NCBI GenBank assembly: GCA_040901795.1
Contig: JBBDYH010000129.1
Span: 1 to 16,584 of the forward strand
Reading direction: 5' to 3'
DNA length: 16,584 nucleotides
Source: JBBDYH01 sp040901795
GTDB lineage: Bacteria > Planctomycetota > Planctomycetia > Pirellulales > JALHPA01
Positions within the stretch are counted from its first letter, which is position 1; each line of letters begins with the position of its first letter. Under the pieces are notes generated by a model. That model was given only the letters and a program-made list of their open reading frames with translations, had not been told where the DNA came from and did not search any database. A program made the position numbers and the translations under genes. Below are positions 1 to 7,254 of this stretch, piece after piece.

Positions 1-22
1 GGAGCGTGACGGCTACACTCAT

Positions 23-481
23 CTACTTCTTTCCAAGTCGTCGCTGCGACTGAAAGAACCGCGTCAGGATTTCTCCGCACGGTTCGGCGAGCACGCCAGT
101 GACGACCTCGCAGGTATGGTTGAGCCGGCGATCGCTGAGCAGTTGATACAGCGACTGGACCGCGCCGGCCTTGGGGTCCAGGGCTCCGTAAACAACGATC
201 GGAATGCGCGCCTGCAGGATTGCGCCGGCGCACATCGGGCAGGGTTCCAGCGTCACATAGAGCGTGCACCCTTCCAGCCGCCAGGAACCGAGCGATTCGG
301 CCGCCTGCGTAATGGCGATCATCTCGGCATGCGCCGTGGGGTCGTGGAGCTGCTCGCGTTGGTTATGGGCGGCGGCGATCACGCGATCGTGATGCACGAT
401 GACCGCGCCCACCGGGACTTCGTTTTCAGCCAGTGCGCCTTCCGCTTCGGCCAGCGCCAGCCGCATGAAAGCCTCGTGCAT
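23..481 (-). CDS. tadA: tRNA-specific adenosine deaminase TadA
   Basis: TadA deaminates adenosine 34 to inosine in the wobble position of tRNA-Arg(ACG), in the cytoplasm. The 152-residue product has the usual family length. It carries the zinc-dependent deaminase signature: HAE at residues 51-53 (His zinc ligand, Glu proton shuttle) and PCPMC at 80-84 (the two Cys ligands). The segment NEVPVGAVIV at about 20-29 is typical of TadA rather than of free-nucleoside deaminases. The ATG at 481 lies only 4 bases after the stop of the TIGR03790-family gene, so it is probably translated by coupling as the last gene of the exosortase-locus transcript. No function links it to polysaccharide synthesis; its place there looks like a passenger arrangement. 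Identification is firm from the motifs. Confidence 0.95.
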   Translation of the reverse strand: MHEAFMRLALAEAEGALAENEVPVGAVIVHHDRVIAAAHNQREQLHDPTAHAEMIAITQAAESLGSWRLEGCTLYVTLEPCPMCAGAILQARIPIVVYGALDPKAGAVQSLYQLLSDRRLNHTCEVVTGVLAEPCGEILTRFFQSQRRLGKK

Positions 482-485
482 CGCG

Positions 486-2321
486 TCACCGAGCCGCTTC
501 GATTATCAGCTCGATCGGAGCAGCCAGCACATGGCTCGCCGCTCCGCCTTTCCCCAAGCCAATCGCGCGGAGAGTCACCGGACCGGAACCAAGCGCAGCC
601 GAATTGACCGCCAGCTCCCCCTTGCCGCCGGTGACCTGTCTCAACACGCGGCCGTTGTTGTAGAAATAAATCGCCATCGCGCCGGGCGCCTCGGCCTGCA
701 ACCTGATCTTCTGGCCCAAGCGAACACGAGTGGCTGACGACGTAAACGTCATTGTACGGCGGTGATTATTGAAAGTGACGGGCAGGATCAATCGGCCTTG
801 GGTCTCGATCGGCCCCGACCCGATTCCAACCACTCGCAGTTCGTGCGAGCCATCGGAGCGGTTGCTGGTATCGAGCTCCAGTTGTCCGTCGGTTCCGCAG
901 CTCGCGACGCGTTCGCCGTCGAGATAGAGCTCAAAGCGATCCACCTCGGATGCGCCCCCACTGGCCGACGGCGTGACGGTGACAGTTCCACTCAGCGTGT
1001 CCCCCGCCGCGGCGCCTGCGACTTCGATGGTGGGAATCTTCGCCCACGGCTGGCACAGCGCGTCGCCGACGATCACCAATTGATAGGGCGCGGCGACAGA
1101 TTGATAGTGCGCCTCGACCAGGTTACAACCGCGGGCGTAGTGAACGTACAGGAACGGGTTCGGGAACTTGAAGTAGTTGGCCTTGGGTTCAACCGCCGTG
1201 CCGGAAGACCCCGCGGCGCCGGCGCGGAGGAACTCTGTCAGCAGTGTCTGGCTGAATGTATTGCTTTTGATTTCGCCGCCATAGCTCGTCAGGTCATCGA
1301 CGATCGCGCCCGGCAGAATGGTGTTGTTGCGCTGGTCCCAGAGCAGATTGGCGGAGCCGAACATTCCCCCCGCGATCTCTTTGCCCGTAGGAACCTCCGT
1401 GGTGATCACCTCCGCAGCAACGCCGAGATTCGTCAACTCGGAGACTGCGGGATCGAACCACGGATGCCGAGGCTTGGACCTGTCGTCCGCGGTCTTAGAG
1501 AAGTAGATCGTGCCATTGGGCGCCGAGCCGTCGGCCTTAGAGCTCCGCTCCAAATAGCGTAACACTTCCGGGACGGTGTTACTTCCCTTGCCGGCGGTGA
1601 TGCCCAAGATTGCACTAACGAGATAACGACTGCCGCCTACCTCGAGCAGTTCGCCGTTCGGTCCCCAGCCGTACCAGCTCCGGAAACCGTGCGTATCGGC
1701 GAGCTGCTTGCCGGTGGCATCGACAGGACGGAAATACAAGTTGGTTTGCACCTGATAGGCGCTGTACACCGGCTGCTGCCGGATAACCAGGTCGTAGTAA
1801 TAGGTTAAGCTGTTGAGCGTGCCAAAATCCGGAACCTGAGGATCGAGCAGCGCCTTGTGATTCGCATGCAGATTCTTGAGGTCGGCCTTCAGGTCGATGC
1901 TATACGGGAAATCGCTGCTGTAGAGTATGCCGTCGATATGCGCTGTGAGTCCGCGATCGGCGATCGTTTGCAGGATCGGCACCAGGATTTTCTGGCGGAA
2001 TGTTTCCACGTCGGTCGTGTGGAGATCTCCTTTCCACTCCAGATACATCACATTGCTCGTAGGAATCTGCCGCAGGGCAATGTAGTGGTTGGCGATCGTC
2101 AGCGACGACGCGCTCGCCGAGTTGACCACCAGCATGTAGTTCTCCGGCCCGCCGCCGGCATAGAGAGGTCCGGCGGCCAACACGGCCAAGAGCGCGGCGA
2201 CTAGGCGTAGGCACGGTAGCGGAATTCGCCCACAACACCGTAGCGGAATTCGCCAGAATTCCGGCTGCTCCGATTCGCCCGAAGTCTTGCGACTTCGGCT
2301 GCCGTGGTTCGATGGTCTCAT
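486..2321 (-). CDS. TIGR03790-family secreted protein with C-terminal Ig-like region
   Basis: The 611-residue product has a hydrophobic signal-peptide core at about residues 38-50 ending near PLYAGGG. After it comes the segment I recognise from TIGR03790 proteins (ENYMLVVN at 61-68, then IANHYIALRQIP). From about 429 to the end the sequence is beta-rich and Ig-like (LYLDGERVAS, SDGSHELRVV), as in cell-surface proteins. The family has no known biochemical function; from memory, its definition notes that it occurs only in genomes carrying exosortase. Here the gene starts 9 bases after the epsI stop and ends 4 bases before tadA. Residues 8-36, ahead of the signal core, are encoded by palindromic repeats (RIPL occurs twice), so this N-terminus is unusual. 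No clear Shine-Dalgarno precedes the ATG, so the start is uncertain and translation is probably coupled. Export is inferred; function is unknown. Confidence 0.85.
   Translation of the reverse strand: MRPSNHGSRSRKTSGESEQPEFWRIPLRCCGRIPLPCLRLVAALLAVLAAGPLYAGGGPENYMLVVNSASASSLTIANHYIALRQIPTSNVMYLEWKGDLHTTDVETFRQKILVPILQTIADRGLTAHIDGILYSSDFPYSIDLKADLKNLHANHKALLDPQVPDFGTLNSLTYYYDLVIRQQPVYSAYQVQTNLYFRPVDATGKQLADTHGFRSWYGWGPNGELLEVGGSRYLVSAILGITAGKGSNTVPEVLRYLERSSKADGSAPNGTIYFSKTADDRSKPRHPWFDPAVSELTNLGVAAEVITTEVPTGKEIAGGMFGSANLLWDQRNNTILPGAIVDDLTSYGGEIKSNTFSQTLLTEFLRAGAAGSSGTAVEPKANYFKFPNPFLYVHYARGCNLVEAHYQSVAAPYQLVIVGDALCQPWAKIPTIEVAGAAAGDTLSGTVTVTPSASGGASEVDRFELYLDGERVASCGTDGQLELDTSNRSDGSHELRVVGIGSGPIETQGRLILPVTFNNHRRTMTFTSSATRVRLGQKIRLQAEAPGAMAIYFYNNGRVLRQVTGGKGELAVNSAALGSGPVTLRAIGLGKGGAASHVLAAPIELIIEAAR
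2216..2298. repeat. GTAGC-type palindromic repeat cluster inside the 5' end of the TIGR03790 gene
   Basis: Two perfect 8-bp hairpins are visible. CGGAATTC (2244-2251) pairs with GAATTCCG (2256-2263) across a GCCA loop. CCGAAGTC (2279-2286) pairs with GACTTCGG (2291-2298) across TTGC. GTAGCGGAATTCGCC occurs at 2216 and again at 2240, so the first copy is a truncated duplicate. The layout (GTAGC flank, 8-bp stem, 4-nt loop) matches the element at 8353-8405. It lies within the coding frame of residues 8-36 of the minus-strand gene. Confidence 0.8.
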
Positions 2322-2330
2322 TCGCCGCGA

Positions 2331-3002
2331 TTAGCTCGTGGTTTCGTCGGCGGTCTCGGTTTTCGGCTTGACGGGCGTAAAGAGCTGCTTGTCGAGAACC
2401 GGCAAGAAGTCTTTGAGGAACGACTCGGCGTCGGAGTCCGCGCCCGGGGCGGTGATCAGGTAGATCTTATAGAGTGCATTTCTGTTGGAAAAATGCGGGC
2501 GGGGGCTGGTCGGCGCCTGCCAAACTCCGTCGTCGGCGGCCCAAGCCCAAACGACGTCCAGAGCCTGCTGCTCCAAGTTCTCTTCGCGGCTAAAGCGCGA
2601 GCTCCAGAGCTCGGCCGTACGACCATTGACCTCGACGTATTTGCGGCTGGGATCACCCTGCGTGAAGCCGACCGCGGCATAACACTGGTCGGGGCTATGA
2701 ATTGCCATGGGGTGGGTCTTCCCACAGACCAGAAACACATTGACTTTAGCACCCGTCTTGCCGTTTACGTAGTCGCGCGAGACATGGGCGTGGACCTGAG
2801 CGGCCGCAAGTTGTTCTTCATCTGCTTCCGCAGGCTCACTCGACCAGTCGCCAAACGACTCGGGCACGGCTTCCAGCCGCTCGGCAAAGTGATTGAGCTC
2901 TTCAGGGTCAGTCGTGCTCCAGAATTCGAAGCGCAGGCCTTCGTAGATGGTCACACCGGTGATCGCGGATAAGGCGATCACCATGGCAAGAAACTGGTTC
3001 AT
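2331..3002 (-). CDS. epsI: Exosortase-associated EpsI-family protein
   Basis: This is a 223-residue protein with one N-terminal membrane or signal segment (about residues 4-20) followed by a periplasmic/extracytoplasmic domain. The segment HSPDQCYAAVGF at 102-113 is the conserved His...Cys-Tyr region of EpsI (DUF3485) proteins. EpsI proteins are encoded beside, or fused to, exosortases in exopolysaccharide loci; their biochemical role is not settled. The gene lies between the Wzc-like kinase gene (171-bp gap filled by hairpin repeats) and the TIGR03790 gene (9-bp gap). The ATG at 3002 is preceded by only a weak GGA 9 bases upstream. The C-terminus is charged and Thr/Lys-rich (KPKTETADETTS). 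Assignment rests on the His/Cys motif, length, single membrane segment and neighbouring exosortase. Confidence 0.85.
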   Translation of the reverse strand: MNQFLAMVIALSAITGVTIYEGLRFEFWSTTDPEELNHFAERLEAVPESFGDWSSEPAEADEEQLAAAQVHAHVSRDYVNGKTGAKVNVFLVCGKTHPMAIHSPDQCYAAVGFTQGDPSRKYVEVNGRTAELWSSRFSREENLEQQALDVVWAWAADDGVWQAPTSPRPHFSNRNALYKIYLITAPGADSDAESFLKDFLPVLDKQLFTPVKPKTETADETTS

Positions 3003-3022
3003 TAGTTAATTCCGGGCTTTCT

Positions 3023-3162
3023 GGTTCCCAGGCTCTGCCTGGGAACCCACTGCTGGGCAGGCTCTGCCTGCTGTAATCTACTTGGTGAACTGCCTTATAA
3101 GTCGCGAGGCAGAGCCTCGCCGATCCGCCGCGGCGGACGTTCCCAGGCGGAGCCTGGGAACG
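3023..3162. repeat. Four-hairpin mirrored repeat between the kinase and epsI genes
   Basis: Four perfect hairpins with 3-nt loops follow each other: GGTTCCCAGGC/GCCTGGGAACC (3023-3047, loop TCT), GCAGGC/GCCTGC (3057-3071, TCT), GCGAGGC/GCCTCGC (3104-3120, AGA) and CGTTCCCAGGC/GCCTGGGAACG (3138-3162, GGA). Loops of the first two are pyrimidine-rich and of the last two purine-rich, so the right pair is the left pair inverted. A two-hairpin half-copy lies at 11296-11345. The element fills most of the 3003-3173 gap, inside a probable transcript. Confidence 0.88.
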
Positions 3163-3173
3163 AGTAAAACATG

Positions 3174-5414
3174 CTAATTCATTACCGCATAGCTGCGGCT
3201 GCCGCTGGCGGACATGCCTCCAACGACTCCGCCGAGCACCGGCAGGCCAATCGCCTCCAGCCGCTCGCGCGCTTCGTACACCTTGGGAATCTGGCTCACG
3301 TCGCGAAGGATCGCCATCACGGCCGCGTCGGCGTGGCTGCCCATCAACATGGTGTCGGCAAATGCCAGAGCGGGGCCGGTATCAACGACCACAAAGTCGT
3401 AGTCGGCCCGCAGGGTACGAAACACCGCTTCGGCGTTTTCCTTGGCCAACGAGGCGATGGCTCGCTGGTCGCACTGGCCGGCGAGCATGACCCACATCCC
3501 TTCGACTTGAGCAGGATGAGTGACCGTTTCGATCTCCGCATCGCCGCGGAGCACTTCGCACAGGCCGGCGGAGAGCGGCATGTCGAAGAGCAGGTGAATG
3601 CCGGGTTTTCGCAGATCGCCGTCGATGAGCAGCGTGCGGCGGCCGGCTCGTGCCAGGCTGGCGGCGAGGTGAGAGGCGACCGTTGTCTTACCTTCGTGCT
3701 CGTCGGCGCTGGTCACCAGGATCACCTTCGGCGCGTCGGTTCGTTTGTTGGAGAGCAGCATCGTGCGGACGCTGTCGATGCTCTCGGCCAGGATGCCCGA
3801 GATCGTTTCAGTGGCCTCGCCGTTCTTCGAGTGCGAGGCAATCCGCGCCAGATTGGGGACGGTCCCCAAGACGCGCAGCCCCAGGCCGCCGTAGCCGATC
3901 TCGTTGAGCGTGCTGACGCGCTGCTTGGTGTACTCGAACATGACCACGCCGCCCAGACCGATGCAGAGGCTGAGAAGTCCTAGGAACGTGGTGAGGATCA
4001 CGCGATACATCAGCGTGCTGCCTTCAGGCTCCTCGGCGGGCTCGATGAGATCCACGGGAGGGGGCAGGATCGCACCTAAGTACGCTTCGTTGAGCCGCTC
4101 GTTTAGGTCTTTGGCGGTGCTTTGCAGGCGCTCGACTTCACCTTTTTGCTGGTTTAATTCGGCGCTGTCTGTGGTCAGAGTGAGTAGTTCTTTTTCCAGA
4201 GCTCCGATTTGGTCCTCAAACTCCTTGATTTCGTCGCGGAACTCTTCGACACGCTCGTCGCTCATGGCTCCCCCCGGCCCGTCTTCTCCGTACTTGGCCT
4301 TGGCGAGCGCGAGCAGGCGCAGCTCGCTTGTGAGTTGTTCTTCGGCTTCCCTCAAATCCTTGAGTCGGGCGGAAGCTCGCTGCACCGCAGGATCGGTCTG
4401 CGGATACTTCGCGACCGACCTGGCAATTCGAAAGTCTTTGGTTGCTTCAGCGACGTCCTTTTGCAGTTCGATCATCGCCGGATCTCTTTTGACTTCACCC
4501 ATCAGCAGCGCCTCAGGATACTCGCCGCGATCGATAGCCTCTTGGCGCCTGCGGAGGCGATCTCGTTCTTGCATCGCGTTGGACAACTGCTGTTCGGCTC
4601 GCGCCAGTTTGTTCTGCAAAACGTTGAGCTGGTTGGTTTTTACAAACTTCGCGGCAGCAATTTCTCCGCTCTCCGATGCACCCCACCGTTTCATGAGCCC
4701 GACCACGTGTTCCTGCTTCTGGCGAAGCTCATCTTCAGTCTTGTTGAATTGGTTCTGCAGCAGGTCGATCCTTTTACTTCGTCGGGCGAGAGCTTCGTCT
4801 GTGGCGTAATTGATGTATTTTTCGGTGAGCGTGCGGACAATCTCGACCATTTCGCGGGGCTCTTCACCGGTCATCCGAATAAGTACCAGGTCGGAGTCCT
4901 TAGGCGAGTAGACGCTGATCGACTTCTGCAAAAAATAAATCGGCTCGTCACCCTCTTTACGGATCAGGCTGAGGTTAGCGACTTTGGGCTCGCCCAAGGT
5001 CCTGGTGAGCAACAACGGACTGCGGATCAAGTGAAGCTGCGTCTCGCGCCAACGCTTGTTTTTCTCGGTGTCGATCGGTCCTTTATCGCCGAGGAAGTCC
5101 TCGACGTTGCGGAACTGCAGCATCGCCTGGACCTCGAACTGCTTGGGAAAGATCAGCCAGGTGGCAAGTGCCGCTGGGCCGCCCAGCAAGAGCCCCATAA
5201 ATACCGCCAGCATCCAACGGCGACGGAACGAGTGCATCAGCTTGGTCAGGTTCAATCCGCTGGCCGATTGTTCCTGCCAGACGGGGGCCATCATCGGCGC
5301 GCCGACCGCCGTGTAGTTGACCAGGTCGGGTTCGCGCGTAATAAGCGCGCCCCCCAGGTGTTTGCCGTCGCCGTTGTCGGTCGCCAGGTTGGGAGAATCG
5401 CTGAATTGAGACAC
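3174..5414 (-). CDS. Wzc-like polysaccharide co-polymerase / BY-type tyrosine autokinase
   Basis: The 746-residue inner-membrane protein combines a chain-length determinant (Wzz) region with a cytoplasmic BY-kinase. Membrane segments lie at about 67-89 and 469-494. Between them is a long periplasmic, heptad-rich coiled coil (RRSKRIDLLQNQFNK..., LARAEQQLSNAMQERDRLRRRQ). The kinase has Walker A at about 571-578 (DEHEGKTT), Walker A' LLIDGDLRKP at 595-604 and Walker B VVVDTG at 675-680. The usual Walker A first Gly is replaced by His (EHEGKTT rather than GEGKTT). The tail SASGSRSYAVMN has a single Tyr, not the Tyr cluster of Wzc, so autophosphorylation may be limited. The start is GTG with AAGGA about 10 bases upstream. 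It probably controls polymer length and export together with the Wza-like protein encoded at 7169-8311. Confidence 0.9.
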   Translation of the reverse strand: MSQFSDSPNLATDNGDGKHLGGALITREPDLVNYTAVGAPMMAPVWQEQSASGLNLTKLMHSFRRRWMLAVFMGLLLGGPAALATWLIFPKQFEVQAMLQFRNVEDFLGDKGPIDTEKNKRWRETQLHLIRSPLLLTRTLGEPKVANLSLIRKEGDEPIYFLQKSISVYSPKDSDLVLIRMTGEEPREMVEIVRTLTEKYINYATDEALARRSKRIDLLQNQFNKTEDELRQKQEHVVGLMKRWGASESGEIAAAKFVKTNQLNVLQNKLARAEQQLSNAMQERDRLRRRQEAIDRGEYPEALLMGEVKRDPAMIELQKDVAEATKDFRIARSVAKYPQTDPAVQRASARLKDLREAEEQLTSELRLLALAKAKYGEDGPGGAMSDERVEEFRDEIKEFEDQIGALEKELLTLTTDSAELNQQKGEVERLQSTAKDLNERLNEAYLGAILPPPVDLIEPAEEPEGSTLMYRVILTTFLGLLSLCIGLGGVVMFEYTKQRVSTLNEIGYGGLGLRVLGTVPNLARIASHSKNGEATETISGILAESIDSVRTMLLSNKRTDAPKVILVTSADEHEGKTTVASHLAASLARAGRRTLLIDGDLRKPGIHLLFDMPLSAGLCEVLRGDAEIETVTHPAQVEGMWVMLAGQCDQRAIASLAKENAEAVFRTLRADYDFVVVDTGPALAFADTMLMGSHADAAVMAILRDVSQIPKVYEARERLEAIGLPVLGGVVGGMSASGSRSYAVMN

Positions 5415-5473
5415 GGATGACGTTCCTTACGCAGTGCGAGAGTTGAATCCAGGTGGGTTGATCTCGGTCGGAT

Positions 5474-5685
5474 TGCCTGTTGCAAGCGCCAGACCGCGCC
5501 TGCCAACAGGCATTGTGAAGTGAGCTAAGTCCTGATTTGGTTGCACGTTCCTACGAATCGCAACCGTCCGTGGTTGTCGGCCGATGTTGCCTCTTTGCAA
5601 CATCGCTGCGTCATTTTGGCGGCGCGAGTCACTGTGCCACTGCTCGCGGCGAGGTCGCCGCGGCGACCCTCACCACTGTTCGCGG
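5474..5685. other. Hairpin-rich gap between the exosortase and kinase genes
   Basis: The 288-bp gap (5415-5702) has no convincing gene. It holds GCCTGTTG/CAACAGGC within a 9-bp stem (5474-5482 with 5504-5512), a perfect 9-bp hairpin CGATGTTGC/GCAACATCG (5582-5605, 6-nt loop), the palindrome GGTCGCCGCGGCGACC (5653-5668), and two diverged copies of CCACTGNTCGCGGC (near 5638 and 5673). The latter resemble the TGTGCCACTGCTCG unit at 13188 and 13259. No T-tract follows the 5582 hairpin on either strand, so it is not a classical terminator. I see no clear promoter for the kinase gene here. Confidence 0.6.
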
Positions 5686-5702
5686 CCAGCCGTGTCAAAT
5701 AT

Positions 5703-6668
5703 TCAGGCCCGGCCCGGCGTCGTCGGCCGCTGGGCCTTGACGGCAGGGCCAAAGCCAAATACCTGCGCCGGCGCGGCCTTCCGTTCATCGATGACCAGGT
5801 TCTGCAAAACGATGTATTCGAGGTACAAAAGGCCCATCGCCAACGGCATCATGAACGGCGCAGCGCCGTAGTCGTGGAACCAATCGGCGGCGCCTTCGCT
5901 GAAGTAGCGCAACAGGCCGTACACCAAAATCCGCATCACATTGACGAAAATGGCGATCGGCACGGCACTGGCCACGATCACGATCTTTTCCCACAGCGCG
6001 CCGGGCATCAGGAATACCAGGGCCACTGCCATGGCGGAGAAAATCGTCAGCATGTTCAAGCCGCTGCAAGCCTCGGCCACATTGAGGACCTGAGCGACAC
6101 CCTCGTAGTCTTGGATGTGGATGATGTTGCCCCGGTTGTACGTCTCGATTCCGACCGTCTGTAACGCGTAGGTGCCTCCCAACATCGCGATCCGCTGCAG
6201 CGGATCGAGAAAGACTCGCTCCATTTTGTAGGACAGCGGAAACATGAACGCCAGAAACAACACCGCCGGTCCCGCCCAACGCAACAGCCGCCAGCCGCCG
6301 ATCAGCATCAACGCGGCCAGCATGGCAGGCACGAACGTATACATGTCGAGCGCGGCGACGCGAACCCACGACGCGTAGACGCGAATGCCCATGAACAGCA
6401 ACAACGCTCCCAACCCGATCCACCGCTCGCGGTTGGAGATGGGCGCAAACGGCTCACGCCGCAGCGCCAGCATGACCAGCGTGAACACCGGCACCAGGTA
6501 GCCGTGCGAGTACTGCGGCTGCGACCAAGAGTCGGACACCATCGAGAGCATGTTCCAGTAGGAGGCCACCAGCGCCAGCACCAACACGATCCACAACACC
6601 AGCGGTGTGCGCTGGTCCTGGGGTAAGGCTTTGACCTGAGCGGCAATCCCGGCGAGCTTGTCCTTCAT
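5703..6668 (-). CDS. Exosortase (EpsH/Xrt-type membrane transpeptidase)
   Basis: Exosortases are polytopic membrane Cys proteases/transpeptidases that recognise C-terminal PEP-CTERM-like sorting signals and process exported proteins for the cell surface. This 321-residue protein has about eight hydrophobic segments and the conserved QYSHGYLVP at 52-60. The catalytic triad is visible: Cys201 in VAEACSGL, Arg246 in VNVMRIL and His265 in ADWFHDYGA. The ATG at 6668 has AAGAAGAG about 8 bases upstream. It heads the minus-strand set exosortase - kinase - epsI - TIGR03790 - tadA, with a good promoter at 6852-6880. The C-terminal tail beyond 290 is hydrophilic and Pro-rich. I do not assign an Xrt subtype. 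No protein in the window carries an obvious PEP-CTERM sorting signal, so substrates must be encoded elsewhere. Confidence 0.92.
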   Translation of the reverse strand: MKDKLAGIAAQVKALPQDQRTPLVLWIVLVLALVASYWNMLSMVSDSWSQPQYSHGYLVPVFTLVMLALRREPFAPISNRERWIGLGALLLFMGIRVYASWVRVAALDMYTFVPAMLAALMLIGGWRLLRWAGPAVLFLAFMFPLSYKMERVFLDPLQRIAMLGGTYALQTVGIETYNRGNIIHIQDYEGVAQVLNVAEACSGLNMLTIFSAMAVALVFLMPGALWEKIVIVASAVPIAIFVNVMRILVYGLLRYFSEGAADWFHDYGAAPFMMPLAMGLLYLEYIVLQNLVIDERKAAPAQVFGFGPAVKAQRPTTPGRA

Positions 6669-7055
6669 CGTGGCAACTCTTCTTGGTGACTAATCGAGGC
6701 AGGCGGCGACTACGGGCAATTCAACCGAAAAGAAGGGGTGATGAGCACCGCGGGATGTCCCGGAGTCCGTGCGGCCAAAAGGGCAAGATGTTTCGCCCTG
6801 TGGACTGGCATGTCGAGCCGCCCGACTCGCGGCAGCGCCCCCAGAACTTTGACGATAGACAGCACGCCGCCGACTGTCAAGAAACTTGTTTCGATTGAGT
6901 CACTTACGGCCGAGACCGGCCTCTCATGGTAGCGAAAAGTGAAGATGGGTAGTTTAGCCGATTCTTTCTTTCCGCGAAAGGGGGGACAAGTTTTCTTGCA
7001 ATGTCAGGGGCGACCTTGCCGATTATAGGGGCGGTGTGGATAGGGCAAGGCTTTA
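6669..7055. other. Divergent intergenic region between exosortase and polysaccharide export genes
   Basis: This is the first part of a 500-bp gap between divergent genes. No convincing gene was found. It contains the exosortase promoter (6852-6880), its long leader with a weak GGGC...GCCC stem near 6782-6798, and a GC-poorer stretch at 6940-7030. A weak plus-strand promoter candidate (TTGCAA at 6997, ATTATA at 7022) has a 19-base spacer and is not annotated separately. From 7056 onward the gap is heptanucleotide repeat. Confidence 0.5.
6852..6880 (-). promoter_or_regulatory. Sigma70-type promoter for the exosortase gene set
   Basis: Reading the minus strand, TTGACA (6880-6875) is a perfect -35 box. 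After 17 bases comes TATCGT (6857-6852), four of six matches to TATAAT. Transcription would start near 6845 and leave a leader of about 175 bases before the exosortase ATG at 6668. Directly upstream of the -35 is the small inverted repeat GAAACTTGTTTC (6881-6892), a possible regulator site. The call rests on sequence match only. Confidence 0.5.
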
Positions 7056-7118
7056 GGTTCAAGGTTCAAAGTTCAAGGTTCAAAGTTCAAGGTTCAAGGT
7101 TCAAAGTTCAAGGTTTAA
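7056..7118. repeat. Tandem array of nine 7-bp units (RGTTCAA)
   Basis: Nine consecutive units of GGTTCAA or AGTTCAA run without interruption, the last one varied to GGTTTAA. The array lies about 50 bp upstream of the polysaccharide export gene. It resembles a tRNA T-loop sequence but has no tRNA context. Heptanucleotide short tandem repeats are known from cyanobacteria and are commonly seen between planctomycete genes. Confidence 0.93.
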
Positions 7119-7160
7119 CAGTTCTGCGTAGCCCCGTGCCGGAAGGCCGGGGTTATCGCC

Positions 7161-7254
7161 AATGACGAATGTCGAACGAAACTCGAAGGACGAACGACGA
7201 ACTCTCCGTACCGGGTACTCCGTACTTGGTGCTTAGCCCTGCGTCCTTCGTCCG
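7161..7254. repeat. Degenerate heptanucleotide arrays under the N-terminus of the export gene
   Basis: Two further 7-bp-periodic stretches follow each other. 7161-7202 reads as AATGACG, AATGTCG, AACGAAA, CTCGAAG, GACGAAC, GACGAAC. 7206-7254 reads as CCGTACC, GGGTACT, CCGTACT, TGGTGCT, TAGCCCT, GCGTCCT, TCGTCCG. They overlap codons 1-28 of the polysaccharide export protein when it is read from the ATG at 7169. Confidence 0.7.

Noticed and set aside
4209..5420. A 403-codon open frame on the plus strand opposite the kinase gene
   Set aside because: It is antisense to a gene with clear Walker motifs and membrane segments, shows no recognisable domain, and reflects high-GC codon bias leaving the opposite strand open. 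The same applies to the long antisense frames opposite tadA, the TIGR03790 gene, epsI, the export gene, rph, argF and argD.
5582..5605. Hairpin as an intrinsic terminator of the exosortase gene
   Set aside because: No T-tract follows the stem on the minus strand, so only the hairpin is recorded.
5525..5788. An 87-codon frame in the gap between kinase and exosortase genes
   Set aside because: It is an Arg-rich frame overlapping the exosortase 3' end out of frame, with no Shine-Dalgarno or protein-like composition.
7056..7118. GGTTCAA units as remnants of tRNA T-arms
   Set aside because: The sequence resembles a T-loop but is a pure 7-bp tandem array with no acceptor, D or anticodon stems.
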